A DNA stretch of 64,000 bases from Corallium rubrum (GCA_964035015.1 OZ036007.1:13583641-13647640); one strand, 5' to 3'; shown: positions 42,497 to 53,389, numbered from the stretch's first letter. Translations and numbers: made by a program. Notes: a model not told the origin generated them from the letters alone.

Positions 42497-43677
42497 ATGC
42501 CAAAACAAGGAACAGTAGAATCTTTGACTGAGCTTTGGGAAAATACATTTCTCCCAAACATTAGAAAAGAATTGAAGTCGGAGATAGCTGAACTAAAGCT
42601 AGAAATAAAACAATTAAATGCAAATGTAGTGAGATTGAAAAATCGCAGAAGTTTTTATCGAACGAGTTCGATAACCTTTTACAATCGCTTCGATCAACTA
42701 AGAGAGAGATAATAGACATTTCTACTAAACTAAAGGATCTTGAAGAGCGAACAGCGGCGTTTGGCGATTCTAACTACGATCTGAATGCAACGTTGGATGA
42801 TTTACAACAATACATTCGTCGTGGGGTTAGGTTAAAACGCGGATACGGACGGACGGACGGATATGAGGGTAAAACGCGGATATGAGGGTAAAGTATTTAT
42901 AAATAGTAACGACGCAGGGCATAGCAAATTAGTGCATATGCTTGGTGAGTTGTCACACGAGTCATGTAACAAATCCGATTTTTTGTTTGAACAATTGCAC
43001 GAGGAGAGGGGTTATCTTTTGATAAAACAATCAAGACATGCACTATATACAAGATATATTAAGAAAAAAGACTTTTCTCAATCACAATGTTCGATTCAAC
43101 AGTTTGGGATAAAAACACTTTTATTGCTTTGAAATGAAATGAAACTGACAGTGAAGCTTGTCGGTTGGTGAGTCAGGTAAACGTTAAAAAGTTTGACGTC
43201 CGTGTACCTAGTGTTATGGTAGAGCCATTTCACACTATTCGTCGTGATTGTGTTGAAGTGACTGGCATTCCTGTCCTTCCCGTTGACAGCCCGAAGCAAC
43301 TTTCAATCGCACATCGACTATCCCCAACGAAGAAGAACAACAAGGGGCGAATGATTATTAAATTTGTACAACGACATACAAAGGATGAATTCTATAAGCG
43401 GAGAAATATGCTTGTTGGAAAGTCAACAAAGGACCTTCCACTAATTGCACAAGAATATGGGAAGAGTATACACAGTGCTGACAAGATTTTTATCAACGAA
43501 TCTTTGACTCCTTATCGCAAAAGGTTATTTGGCCGCATTAATGAATACCGCAGGATTAACAAGTGGAAGTTCATCTGGACTGTAAATGGGAAAATCTTGT
43601 TACGTGAATCCGATAGCTCAAGAGTATTCAGCTTCACCACCAATGAACAGTTTGAAGATTTTAAACAACAATCTTAA
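42497..43677 (+). pseudogene. LINE ORF1 (coiled coil + RRM-like), broken
   Basis: It starts MPKQGTVESLTELWENTFL, followed by a heptad-like ELKSEIAELKLEIKQLN coiled coil. A frame change lies near 42650, and 413 foreign bases (42824-43236) sit between the codons of DLQQYIRR and DCVEVTGIP. The rest (about 43247-43677) gives SIAHRLSP.., KIFINESLTPYRKRLF and FIWTVNGKILLR, which align by eye with the intact ORF1 of the second LINE (KIFINESLTQRNKDLF). ORF1 proteins of such elements bind RNA and act as chaperones. Confidence 0.8.
42824..43236. mobile_element. 413-bp unknown insertion with 10-bp TSD in ORF1
   Basis: ATTCGTCGTG occurs at 42814-42823 and 43237-43246, splitting the conserved IRRDC codons. 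The insert opens with GGACGGACGGACGG and two GATATGAGGGTAAA copies. I see no inverted ends, Pol III boxes or known protein. Confidence 0.75.
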
Positions 43678-43721
43678 ATAACAATGCGTGAACAGGTAGC
43701 AGAATGTAAATTTATATTAAT

Positions 43722-44100
43722 ATGGCTGTGACAAGTGAGTGTGATCTATTGTTAAATCTACCGTTTTATAACCTAAACGATAGAGAGTTGAACTCTCTAT
43801 TTGGTATATGGTTAAGAGAACTAGATTTAGAGACTGATTTGTATAATTTACTCTCCAACCCAGACAAAAACGATGAAACTGATCCTGACCTTATGCTTAA
43901 CAATTTAACCTCTAATTATTCGGTATCAAATTTAAATATGGTTTTGAATAGTGTAGGACCAAAAGCATTATCTCTTTTTTATTGTAACGTGCGTAGCTTA
44001 CCAAAAAATTTAACAGTGATTAATGACCTAATTTATACACTCTCTTCAAAACCTGATGTACTGGCTCTAACCGAGACCAGGCTTAACGAAAATACTGTAA
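43722..44100 (+). pseudogene. LINE ORF2, N-terminal part (endonuclease start)
   Basis: The ORF2 start, a poorly conserved leader, then LFYCNVRSLPKNLTVINDLI and PDVLALTETRLNENTVT: the first two motifs of the exonuclease-endonuclease-phosphatase domain (NVRS, and E in TET). The frame stops being LINE sequence at 44100, where the Helentron-like element begins. It resumes at 52071 with NIDLLGYQFYHTDS. Confidence 0.85.
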
Positions 44101-44389
44101 CAAGACGCCCGCTAGGCGTTAACTCGGGCTACTGGGCATGGGCAATGGGCAATCGGAATGGCGATGACTGTGGAGAATGAGATTGGCGGAGGAGGGCATG
44201 TTAGAAAGCTAGTTAGAAAGCGCACTCACTTGTTTTATAAAGAACAATTTTTTTTATTGACTACCATTATAAACTTACATGCATGGACAACCTAGATTGA
44301 GACAACATAGAATTCATATACTGAAAGCCAACATGACATTGCTTTAACTATATCTCACACTATGTACGGTATTGTGACATTTTGTGTAC

Positions 44390-44739
44390 ATATTACACTT
44401 TAATATTTTAATTATTGTTAATAAACTGTTTAGATGGTGTTCACAGATCTCACATAATATCTGAAGTCATTCATTTTAAAGGCCGCAACAGCATTATCAA
44501 CAGCACTGCTCATGCTGTATATCAAGTTAGCATGACCACGTTCAATCGTACAATACTTTGGCATTCTTACATATAACTTTGGTGTTCACATATACTGTAT
44601 AACTTTGGCATTGATACATATACTTTTAGCATTTATAAATATACTTCTGGTATTCATGCATACAGTTTTTGCATTAAAACATGTATTCTTGGGGCTTTCA
44701 TAGACAACTTCGTATTCATATTCATATTCATTTGGCATA
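44390..44739. repeat. Degenerate short tandem region
   Basis: Loose repeats of ACATATAACTTTGG(C/T)ATT-like units, about 25-30 bp each, precede the main tandem array. Confidence 0.45.
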
Positions 44740-45475
44740 TAAATTGGTGGTTGATGGTTTCATAGTCCAACTCACAATTCCAACTGTGTTGCTGTTTGAT
44801 TAATACCAGATATGTCAATGTATAAAGTCATTTAATACCAGAGTAATAAATTGGTGGTTTAATAGTCCAACTCACAAATCCAACTGTGTGGTCCTAGAGG
44901 CCATTTACTTCAGACACCAGTGTTAATTTGTTTGCTCCTTCATTAATACCAGATATGTCAATGTTATAAAATCACTTAGTACCAGAGTAATAAATTGGTG
45001 GTTGGTGATTTAATAGTCCAACTCACAACTCCAACTGTGTTGTCGTAGAAGCCATTTACTTCAGACACCAGTGTTAATTTGTCTGCTCTTTCATTAATAC
45101 CAGATATGTCAATGTTATAAAATCACGTAGTACCAGAGTAATAAATTGGTGGTTGATGATTTAATAGTCCAATTCACAACTCCAACTGTGTGGTCGTAGA
45201 GGCCCTTTACTTCAGACACCAGTGTTAATTTGTTTGCTCTTTCATTAATTACCATATAAAGTCATTTAACCAGAGTAATAAATTGGTGGTTGACGCTTTA
45301 ATAGCTAGTCCAACTCACAACTCCAACTGTGTGGTTGTAAAGGCCCTTTACTTCAGGTAAAGGTCTGGGTTTGCTGTTTCATTTATACCATATATGTCAA
45401 TGTCATAAGGTCATTCAATATATACCAGAGTATTAAATTGGTGGTTGGTGCTGTAATGGTCCAACTCATGTCTTA
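44740..45475. repeat. ~145-bp tandem array inside the Helentron-like element
   Basis: The landmark AAATTGGTGGTT recurs near 44741, 44850, 44993, 45146, 45282 and 45437. CAACTCCAACTGTGTGGTC, TTCAGACACCAGTGTTAATT and ACCAGATATGTCAATG occur in each full unit. This gives five or so units, some shortened. Tandem internal repeats are usual in nonautonomous Helentron derivatives. Confidence 0.8.
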
Positions 45476-45723
45476 ATGTGAATATTGCTGAGGCTTTTCA
45501 TAATTCTACCAGATCTTTAGTTTTATCTGAAATATGAAATAGAGAGAAAATTATAAAGATTAAGCTATACATGTATGGGTACTTTGCAATATTAAAGGGC
45601 AGCTACATAGAGATTCAGTATATTTTTTTACTTACATTAATTTGTTGTCCCATGGTTCAGGTTGTCCAGGTGTTCAAGTCCTTTTCAGGACAGAGGCTGC
45701 CACTGAGTATAGGTGAATCATCC

Positions 45724-45759
<36 letters not shown>

Positions 45760-46003
45760 TTTATTTGTACCATACATACAAATTACGTATATACATAAAA
45801 ATAAGACACAAAATTAAGATGTTCCACATCTTACAATAGATTGGTACTAGCTGCCTGTAATAACCATATGGGCTAAAAAATACAAGCAGCTAATAAAATG
45901 AATTAAATAGTTATTTATATATAGTGACGGAACATTTCAAAATTGGCCTGGCATAATATTACAAATATTGAATTAAATATATTATAGTAAATCAGCCAAG
46001 CCA

Positions 46004-49000
46004 TCAATAATTATCAATAAATAAAGACAAAAGAGATCTTTTAAATTTAGTCAATGAAAATTGCCTCAATTGTTCATCAAGAGAATTCCATATCTTGGGG
46101 CCTTGGTATTTTATACTGAAAAGACCATAATTTGTTCTTACCAAAGGAAGGGAATATGAAGACTTAGAGGAGTGTCTAGTATTGTAATTGTGAATTTTAT
46201 TAACTTGTTTAAAAAAACTTTCAAAAGCTGGTGGTAGAGCTTTATTATGAAATTTGTACATAAAAACATTAATGTGGAAAGTAATTAAATCAGTCAATTT
46301 AATTATCTTGGTTTTTCTAAATAACGGACTAGAATGCTCATCAAATTTAGAAAAAGTTATAATTCTCAATGCTTTTTTTTGTAAAATAAAAAGGGCATTC
46401 AAATTTGTGGGTGACGCAGATCCCCAAGCAATTATACCATAAATTAAAAAAGGATAAATCAAAGCATAGTAAAGAGTAATTAAAGTGTTCAAATTTATAA
46501 AATAGCGAATTTTAGATAACAATCCAATATTTCTTCTTAATTTACTGCAAATATATCTAACATGATTTTTCCAATTAAGATTTGAGTCAATAAATATGCC
46601 AAGATATTTAACACAATCCTTATTTTCCAACTCCTGATTATTAATATTTAAAAAAATGGATTGGGTTAAACGCTTTTGTCTTGAGTGAAAAAGTACGAAG
46701 TTAGATTTTTCAATATTTAAGGAAAGTTTATTTGCACACAGCCAAATAAAAATTTTATCCAATTCCTCATTCAAAACCGCCTCCAACGTTAGCAAATTTT
46801 TATTGGCATAAAATAGATTAGAATCATCAGCAAAAAGATGTACATCAAGTAGTGTACATCTATTGAAATCATTTATATAAAGTAAAAATAATAATGGGCC
46901 AAGGACTGATCCTTGGGGTACCCCACAAGTAATAAACTGACTGGTGGACAATTCACTACCAATAGATACAAATTGCTTTCGATTGCTCAGATAAGATACA
47001 AACCACTCTTTTGCAATTCCTCTGATTCCATAATTTTCAAGCTTATTTAGGAGAATTGTGTGATTTACAGTATCAAAAGCTTTTCTGAAGTCCAAAAAAA
47101 TTCCACAAGAGAAACTGCTTTGATCTATGGCATTCTGTATCTTGTCGACTATACTAAGAATGGCGTGATCAGTAGAGTGATTTGTTCTAAATCCGAACTG
47201 TTTATCATACAAAACATTATTTTTTCCGATATAATTCATTAGCCGATTTTGCATCAGTTTTTCCAAAAGCTTATTGAACACTGATAAGAGAGATATAGGT
47301 CTATAGTTACTTAGACATGTACGAGACCCATTTTTAAATATGGTAATGACTCTGGCTAATTTAAACTTATCTGGAACAATACCACTACAGAATGAGGAAT
47401 TAAATAAAATCTCCAGAGGCCTAGATACAAATGTTTTAATTAATTTTAAAATATTAGTTGGAACACTAAAAGGTCCTGTTGATTTTTTGTCATTTAATTT
47501 TAATATCTCACATTCAATTTCCAATGATGTTACTGGTGTCAAATAAAAGCTATTGGGTAATGAAGCAGGTAAATAACTGCCTGGGGACCTACCCACGCAT
47601 GGAATTGATTGAGCAAGGTCAGAGCCAACTTGGATAAAATATTCATTAAATGCGTTAGCAATGAACTTTGTATCAGTTAGCTCAATATCATTAGAGACTA
47701 TCTTAGATGGAATGTTATTATTGTGGGATTTTAAGGTAATAATTTGTTTGATTCCATTCCACATTTTTTTGCTATCACTGATGTTATATGTAAAATAATT
47801 GTTATAATAATTTTTTTTACTAATTTTACACAAATGATTGATTTTATTTCTATATAATTTAAATTTTGTATAATAATAAATTGTGCGGGATTTAATATAT
47901 TTTTTGTATAAATTGTTTTTTATCTTTATGGACTTTCTTATACCTTGTGTTATCCAAGGTTTAGATCTAAATTTTAATTCTTGCTTTGAGAGTTGTTTTA
48001 CAGGAATATGAAAGTCAATAATCTGAGATACCTTTTCATGAAACGAATCAAATATTATATTTGGATCATCTGTGGACGGTAAAATTTCTTCCCAATTTAA
48101 TGATTCAAAATCATTGATCATAGCTGATTGATTAAATTTAGAAAAATCTCTTTTGTAAATTTTAATATTTTTAGGTAAATGGGAATATTTATTGATAATT
48201 AGAAAGTTAGGCAAATGATCCGTCAAGTCATAAACAATATTACCACTCATTGATAGGTGTACAGTAGAATTAAAAAAAATATTATCTATTAAAGTAGATG
48301 AGTGGTCAGTAATCCTAGTAGGTTGTAAAATATGAGGTTGAAAGTGAGAAGACATGAGGTTATTAATAAAATTATCTGTATCTGGATGTGATTCAAATTT
48401 TAAAAGATCAATATTGAAATCACCTATGATAGCACAGTATTTACACTCTTTATTTATTATATCAATAACCCCATTTATATGCTCCATAAAACTATTCATA
48501 CTTCCATTAGGATGTCTATAAACAACACCACAAATTATATTATGCTGAGATTTGTTTTCAATTTCAATCCATAACGATTCAAAGTCATCTTTAACCGATG
48601 TCGATAAATCAGATCGGACTGAATAACTGAGGTCATTCAAAATATAAAAACCTACTCCACCAGCATTAGTTAACGTAGATTGTGATAGAAAATAATATCC
48701 CGACAAATCACTATTTGTTAGTTGGTCCTGATTTAGTTTAAATTTAGTTTCAGACAAGCCAATAACAGAGAAAGGATGATTAATTTCATGAAGCATATTC
48801 ACTAAATTATCATAATTTTTTGAAAGGCTACGTATGTTACAATGCAAAATCGAAAATGAACTATTAGATGATAAACACTTAGATAATTCTTCATTGGTAT
48901 GAAATTCACTGGTATTATAATAATTAAAATTTATATCAGAAGGCATATTTAGATCAACATCAGAAATTGTAAGATGTGGAATATCTGTGGTAGAAGACAT

Positions 49001-49090
49001 AATATCTAAGCGTGGAAGAGAGTCAAAGTCACAGTCACTGAAACGCTCAGAGCTTATAGATATATTAATATTGTTAGTCATCGAACACAT
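46004..49090 (-). CDS. LINE ORF2: endonuclease + reverse transcriptase (1028 aa)
   Basis: Intact. Residues about 80-310 form an exonuclease-endonuclease-phosphatase domain: LHCNIRSLSKN, IGLSETKF, YRHPNGSM, CAIIGDFNIDLLKF, TLIDNIFF and LTDHLPNF. Residues about 560-830 are the non-LTR reverse transcriptase: NYRPISLLSVFNKLLEK, GFRTNHSTDHAI, GIFLDFRKAFDTVNH (first catalytic Asp), GVPQGSVLGPLLFLLYIND, and VHLFADDSNLFY, which carries the FADD catalytic pair. The C-terminal ~200 residues resemble the usual CR1/L2 tail (YGIIAWGSAS, NYNTRHSS, GPKIWNSL). No RNase H is seen. The product nicks target DNA and primes reverse transcription on it. The start Met at 49088-49090 follows ORF1 after 45 bp, as in related elements. 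Confidence 0.9.
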   Translation of the reverse strand: MCSMTNNINISISSERFSDCDFDSLPRLDIMSSTTDIPHLTISDVDLNMPSDINFNYYNTSEFHTNEELSKCLSSNSSFSILHCNIRSLSKNYDNLVNMLHEINHPFSVIGLSETKFKLNQDQLTNSDLSGYYFLSQSTLTNAGGVGFYILNDLSYSVRSDLSTSVKDDFESLWIEIENKSQHNIICGVVYRHPNGSMNSFMEHINGVIDIINKECKYCAIIGDFNIDLLKFESHPDTDNFINNLMSSHFQPHILQPTRITDHSSTLIDNIFFNSTVHLSMSGNIVYDLTDHLPNFLIINKYSHLPKNIKIYKRDFSKFNQSAMINDFESLNWEEILPSTDDPNIIFDSFHEKVSQIIDFHIPVKQLSKQELKFRSKPWITQGIRKSIKIKNNLYKKYIKSRTIYYYTKFKLYRNKINHLCKISKKNYYNNYFTYNISDSKKMWNGIKQIITLKSHNNNIPSKIVSNDIELTDTKFIANAFNEYFIQVGSDLAQSIPCVGRSPGSYLPASLPNSFYLTPVTSLEIECEILKLNDKKSTGPFSVPTNILKLIKTFVSRPLEILFNSSFCSGIVPDKFKLARVITIFKNGSRTCLSNYRPISLLSVFNKLLEKLMQNRLMNYIGKNNVLYDKQFGFRTNHSTDHAILSIVDKIQNAIDQSSFSCGIFLDFRKAFDTVNHTILLNKLENYGIRGIAKEWFVSYLSNRKQFVSIGSELSTSQFITCGVPQGSVLGPLLFLLYINDFNRCTLLDVHLFADDSNLFYANKNLLTLEAVLNEELDKIFIWLCANKLSLNIEKSNFVLFHSRQKRLTQSIFLNINNQELENKDCVKYLGIFIDSNLNWKNHVRYICSKLRRNIGLLSKIRYFINLNTLITLYYALIYPFLIYGIIAWGSASPTNLNALFILQKKALRIITFSKFDEHSSPLFRKTKIIKLTDLITFHINVFMYKFHNKALPPAFESFFKQVNKIHNYNTRHSSKSSYSLPLVRTNYGLFSIKYQGPKIWNSLDEQLRQFSLTKFKRSLLSLFIDNY

Positions 49091-49135
49091 GATAAGTTAT
49101 ACAAAGACAATAATAAAAAGTATATAGTACTTGAC

Positions 49136-49909
49136 TTAGCTTTCGAACACCTTTAAATCTTTTATTGATGCTATGTGCATAACAGAACTATGATCATCCT
49201 TTTTCATGTAAATCTTCCCCACATTTGTCCATAAAAACTTGAGTCCTTTAGCTTTCTTTACCTGAAGACATTGGTAAAATAAGTCCTTATTTCTTTGGGT
49301 GAGACTTTCATTGATGAAGATTTTATTGGAAGTGTTATATCCAAGGTTTTCTGAGGTAATATTCTTGAGCAATCTTCTAGCACGGTAGAACTTATCGCGT
49401 ACTATGCGATTTGTAAATTTGACTATAATTGGAGTTGGAGAACCAGTATAAAGACTAGATGATCTTCTACTAGGTAGACGATGGCTGATTGAGATATCAT
49501 ACTCTTGTATAGTTACTCCAATTTTATCCCCAAGGCTTTGGACAATATCGTTCGTTTCTTCCACGGATTCGGATTCTTTCTCGGGAATTCCTTTGATTTC
49601 TAGGCAGTCCCTTCTTGAGTACTGTTCTAAATTATTCATGGCTTCCTTGAGTGAATTAATCTCATTCGCAGAGCCCAATACCTGTGTTTTAAGGCTCGTA
49701 TTTTCTTTGACCAAGTCGTTATTCGCTACTTCAACTTTGCTTAATCTCTCGACAAATTCCTCAAATTTGGTATTGAGAAAAGTCTGACTACTGATCACCT
49801 CGGTAATCTTGTCGTCAAGCTCTTTGTAACGTGTCGTCAAAGACTCACTCAAGCTATGAATCAGATTCTCGATTTTATCAAATCTAGCATTGATTTTCTT
49901 GCTATCCAT
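49136..49909 (-). CDS. LINE ORF1: coiled coil + RRM-like (257 aa)
   Basis: Intact. Residues about 1-100 are a charged coiled coil (MDSKKINARFDKIENLIHSL, then KVEVANNDLVKENTSLKTQV). Residues about 100-230 resemble the L1-ORF1p/transposase_22 type RNA-binding region (NLEQYSRRDCLEIKGIP, SISHRLPSRR, PIIVKFTNRIVRDKFYRARR, KIFINESLTQRNKDLFYQC, LKFLWTNVGKIYMKK). Such proteins trimerise and coat the element RNA. It aligns by eye with the disrupted ORF1 at 42497-43677, so the two LINEs are related but clearly distinct. Confidence 0.85.
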   Translation of the reverse strand: MDSKKINARFDKIENLIHSLSESLTTRYKELDDKITEVISSQTFLNTKFEEFVERLSKVEVANNDLVKENTSLKTQVLGSANEINSLKEAMNNLEQYSRRDCLEIKGIPEKESESVEETNDIVQSLGDKIGVTIQEYDISISHRLPSRRSSSLYTGSPTPIIVKFTNRIVRDKFYRARRLLKNITSENLGYNTSNKIFINESLTQRNKDLFYQCLQVKKAKGLKFLWTNVGKIYMKKDDHSSVMHIASIKDLKVFES

Positions 49910-50478
49910 CGCGAATAATGTAGAATGGAATACGATAAACTTGTTATAGATACAAAATTATAATCTCTGCTGTCTTTAGTAATATAATTAAGAAATTTTT
50001 ATCTCGCTTACAATAAACACGTCCGCCATTTATCTCGCTTACAATAAACACGTCCGCCAGTTGGACTGCACTAATTTGGGGTTGGACCATTAGAAATCTT
50101 TGGGAGAGGGGGTAAAAAAAATATTTCTAAGCATGAATTTTTTCATCCTATGTAAGTTCTGCAGGATTTGTTTTTGGACAATAAAGTGGTTATTTATTAA
50201 AGTTGTAAACAGTTTGCCAGTGTATTCTCATTATATTGACTGCAGGATTTTTTTTATCACTTTCCCTTGCACAGGAATTGTCCCCTCCCTGCAAGATTTC
50301 CAAATTGGCCCACCCCTTATTGATAAATATGGTTTGTGAATATGGATGCATGGATCATGAGGAGACTATGTACATTGTGTAAGATAAACTTGCTTGATAA
50401 CAATTGCCAGAAAGAATTGGATACAACTACTTGTAATTAATATAATATTTCAATTAATGTGATAGATACAATTATTCC

Positions 50479-51250
50479 CTAGTTGCAATATTGTAATATG
50501 ATTTTGATGGCATCATGATCAGAATAATACACACTGACTACATAATTGTCAATTATTTGAAATACTGTGGATCTAATATACACATGGTCTAATAAGCTAC
50601 CAGAAGAAATAAATGTAGGTTTTGTTACAATCTGAGTGTAATTGAGAGATTCCATTAAAGATTTTAGTGGTTGAACTTGATTGTCATTCAAGTAATTAAT
50701 ATTAAAGTCACCAAGAATCATGTCAATTGTATAACTATGTAACACGTATCCCAAACAATCTACATATTGTGGGATGTTGGAGGCTTGCTTTCGATACAGC
50801 AAAAGAAAAGTTATTTTTTCTTGGGATTGACTATTAACCAGGTCAAATTTTAATGCATAATTTTAGTGAAGAAAAATATTCACACTCTCTGATTTCTACA
50901 GTATTTCTTGTGCATAGTGCCATACTCGAATATTTATCAGTATCATGATCTTGACGGTGGAGTTTGAAAGGACTGAGATTATTTAAAATTTCATTGTCAG
51001 AATCCTGAGGTAGTAGTTGGGTTTCAGTAAGAGCTATGACATCACTATTAAAAACTCTTGAATCACATTTAATATCGATGCTATGTTTTTTGAGAGATCT
51101 TATATTTAAAAGTGATATGGTCAAAAGATTGAAATTGTCTTGGAATAGAGTTGTTGAATGTGGAATCCTACATTCCTTTCGTAGTCTTTTGTATTCTTCA
51201 AGAACTTTAGGATTTGCTTTAATATGCTTACTCGCATTCTTTGCAAATTT
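50479..51250 (-). pseudogene. Helentron endonuclease with helicase C-terminal tail, broken
   Basis: Reading minus from about 51250: ASKHIKANPKVLEEYKRL followed directly by LLTISLLNIRSLKKHSIDIK and DVIALTETQL. The first segment resembles the end of PIF1-like helicases found in such elements; the second is the start of an exonuclease-endonuclease-phosphatase domain. After a frameshift at about 50803-50843 it continues with DMILGDFNINYLND, LLDHVYI and VYYSDHDAI to a stop at 50479. This helicase-endonuclease fusion is a Helentron feature. An in-frame stop near 51257 and the absence of the Rep and helicase core upstream show a truncated relic. Confidence 0.65.
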
Positions 51251-52069
51251 TATTCATCTACATTATATAACCCCAATGATTGTCCAATTATCTACATCTT
51301 ATTCAAAAAAACACAGCCATACTAGTGTGCCAAAACATTGAAATGGTGGCCATACTGGTGTACCAAAACATTGAAATGATGGCCATATTGGTGTACCCAA
51401 ACAATAATACACACTTGATGAAAGTAACATCGACTTTTATTTGCAAGACATCAGTACAATAAATCAATAATAAACAATACAAGCAAAAATGAAGCAAACC
51501 ACAAATATTAATACAGTTTAAACATCAATACATTTACACACAGCATTCACAGACACAAGTCAGTTCGGCTAAATGTCAACCTCGAATCGATGAAGATGTA
51601 AAACATAACATGTACCTTTCACTTGCAAGTTGGCTTTATCAACTTTCTTTGTTCTTTGATTTACAGCACTTGAGCAACATTTTCAGTACAATTTAGTTAA
51701 TAACACATGTAAATTGATCGAGAACACATTGATCGAGAATTTTCGTGCGTACGGTTATCGAGATCGCCGACCAACCCAGGTCTACTATAGTCCATAATTT
51801 GTAAGCATTGTGAGCGTGTTTATCATTAAAACACAAATTCACTTCGAACAACACAACCAAAGGCCGTCAGGAGAGAAAAAACGCATCACTTCTGCACGCT
51901 CCTGCATGAAAATCAGCCATGATACAGTACACCGCGTGGTTTCGCAAAGCCTACCGGTATCGGAATGATGCAATAATTGCAATTTGTCGACACAAAAAAA
52001 AAAATAAATAAATAAAAAAATAAAAATAACAGAGCCGAAACCTAGACTCGACTACCACAGTAGCCCGAG
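51251..52069. other. Helentron-like 5' region, noncoding
   Basis: A ~33-bp unit (CAAAACATTGAAATGGTGGC) is repeated about three times at 51330-51405. An A-rich run (about 51988-52027) lies just inside the 5' terminus, matching the T-rich run after the 5' end of the element at 62914. No gene is seen. Confidence 0.6.
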
Positions 52070-52070
52070 T

Positions 52071-53301
52071 AATTAACATTGATCTCCTCGGTTACCAATT
52101 TTATCATACTGATTCATTAACTGCAGCAGGCGGTGCAGGTATTTATGTCTCTCAAAATTTGAAATCAATTCCAAGGCCTGATATAAAATTAAACACTGAA
52201 TCAGTCGAATCCTGTTGGATCGAAATTGATCCTGGTAATAATGCCTTAAACCATATAATGATAGGCTGTATATATAGGCATCCAAAATCAAATATTGAAA
52301 TCTTTACAGAACAGCTCGAAGAGTTGCTTCAGTGTATAAATCAACGTAAATACGATGTTTATATATTAGGCGATTTTAATATTGATTTTTTCAAATATAC
52401 AAATCATCAACCTACTGAAAAATATCTGGATATGTTATACTCGAATAATATAACTCCTGTTATTACTAAACCCACTAGAATAACTAATCATACTAAGACA
52501 TTGATTGACCATATTTATACAAACAAATCCACCTCTCAACTAACATCTGGAATCGCACTTGCTGATATATCAGATCATCTTCCAGTGTTTTGTATCGCTA
52601 ATATACCAATTAAACGAAACAAAGAAAAAAAGTTTTACAGAGATTATAAACACTTCAATAAACAGTCTTACTTAAATGATATGCAGAATATTGATTGGAA
52701 CGTCACTGTAAATGAAAATGATGGTCTTAATCAATATACAGAAAAAGTTATACATCTTATTACAGAAGTGAGTGATCGACATGCCCCCATAAGAGAGGTG
52801 CCACGAAGTAAACTTAAACAAATTACTAAACCTTGGATTATTAATGGTATATTAAAGTCTATCAAAACCAAACAAAAAATGTATCGCACCCATTTCCATA
52901 GTAACAATATGGAAAAAGTGATGCAGTACAAGAAATATTCAAACAAACTTAATAAGATAAAAATGGAAAGCAAGAATCGATATTTCAATAGGCAATTTGA
53001 GAGGTGCAAAAATAATTTAAAAGCCACATGGAAATTAATTGGAGCACTTATTAAGCGGAAAACTAAAGGTCAACAATACCCTACTAGAATAATAAGAAAT
53101 AATAAGGCATATACAACAAATCCGGATATAGCCAATCAGTTCAATGAACATTTTATCAATGTAGGCCCAAACCTTGATAAATCAATTGAATCTACAAATA
53201 TAAATCCTTTAGATTATATACAAAATTCACCTGTGACAAGCTTTGCAATGTCACCAGTTACTGAAGTACAAGTCCTTGAACAATTTTCATCTTTAGACTG
53301 A
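52071..53301 (+). pseudogene. LINE ORF2, endonuclease remainder and linker
   Basis: Continuation of ORF2: GAGIYVSQNLKSIP, SCWIEIDPGNN, IGCIYRHPKSN, VYILGDFNIDFFKYTN, KTLIDHIYTNKS and ISDHLPVF, the later motifs of the endonuclease domain, then the linker to RT. A frameshift at about 53300 (CTTTAGACTGATGGCAAG) ends the frame, and a second at about 53388 follows. Between them TDGKKASI and SIPNSMIKIA are readable in the adjacent frame. Confidence 0.85.
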
Positions 53302-53389
53302 TGGCAAGAAAGCTTCTATTAGTATACCTAATAGTATGATAAAAATAGCAGCTCCTGTAATTTCACCCATTTTTACTCATATTTAGCGA

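Larger units (their letters stand above)
45723..50067 (-). mobile_element. CR1/L2-like LINE with both ORFs intact
   Basis: About 4.3 kb on the minus strand. The 5' region has a doubled ~32-bp unit GGCGGACGTGTTTATTGTAA.. (50005-50067), followed by ORF1 (49909-49136), a 45-bp gap, ORF2 (49090-46004), a 3'UTR and a (TTG)n tail (plus-strand CAA repeat 45723-45757). It lies wholly inside the Helentron-like element. I could not delimit a target duplication by eye. It is a candidate source element because neither ORF is broken. Confidence 0.85.
44101..52070 (-). mobile_element. Helentron/Helitron2-like element with nested LINE
   Basis: On the minus strand the 5' end is ACTCGGGCTACTGTGG (at 52070). 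The inverted copy CAGTAGCCCGAGT lies inside the 3' end, followed by a small hairpin (ACGCC..GGCGT) and terminal GTCTTG (at 44101). Asymmetric terminal inverted repeats plus a 3' hairpin are the hallmark of Helitron2/Helentron. It has no target duplication: joining the flanks between the two A residues restores the LINE reading frame, which fits insertion between T and T. It carries an endonuclease relic (50479-51250) and tandem repeats (44740-45475), but no Rep domain. Without the nested LINE it is about 3.6 kb. Confidence 0.7.

Noticed and set aside
44740-45475. CRISPR-like array
   Set aside because: Units are ~145-bp direct tandem repeats with no unique spacers, in eukaryotic transposon context.
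44101-52070. Cut-and-paste DNA transposon with 13-bp TIRs
   Set aside because: One inverted copy is not terminal but sits inside a hairpin-bearing end, and there is no target duplication. Both facts fit Helentron better than a DDE transposon.
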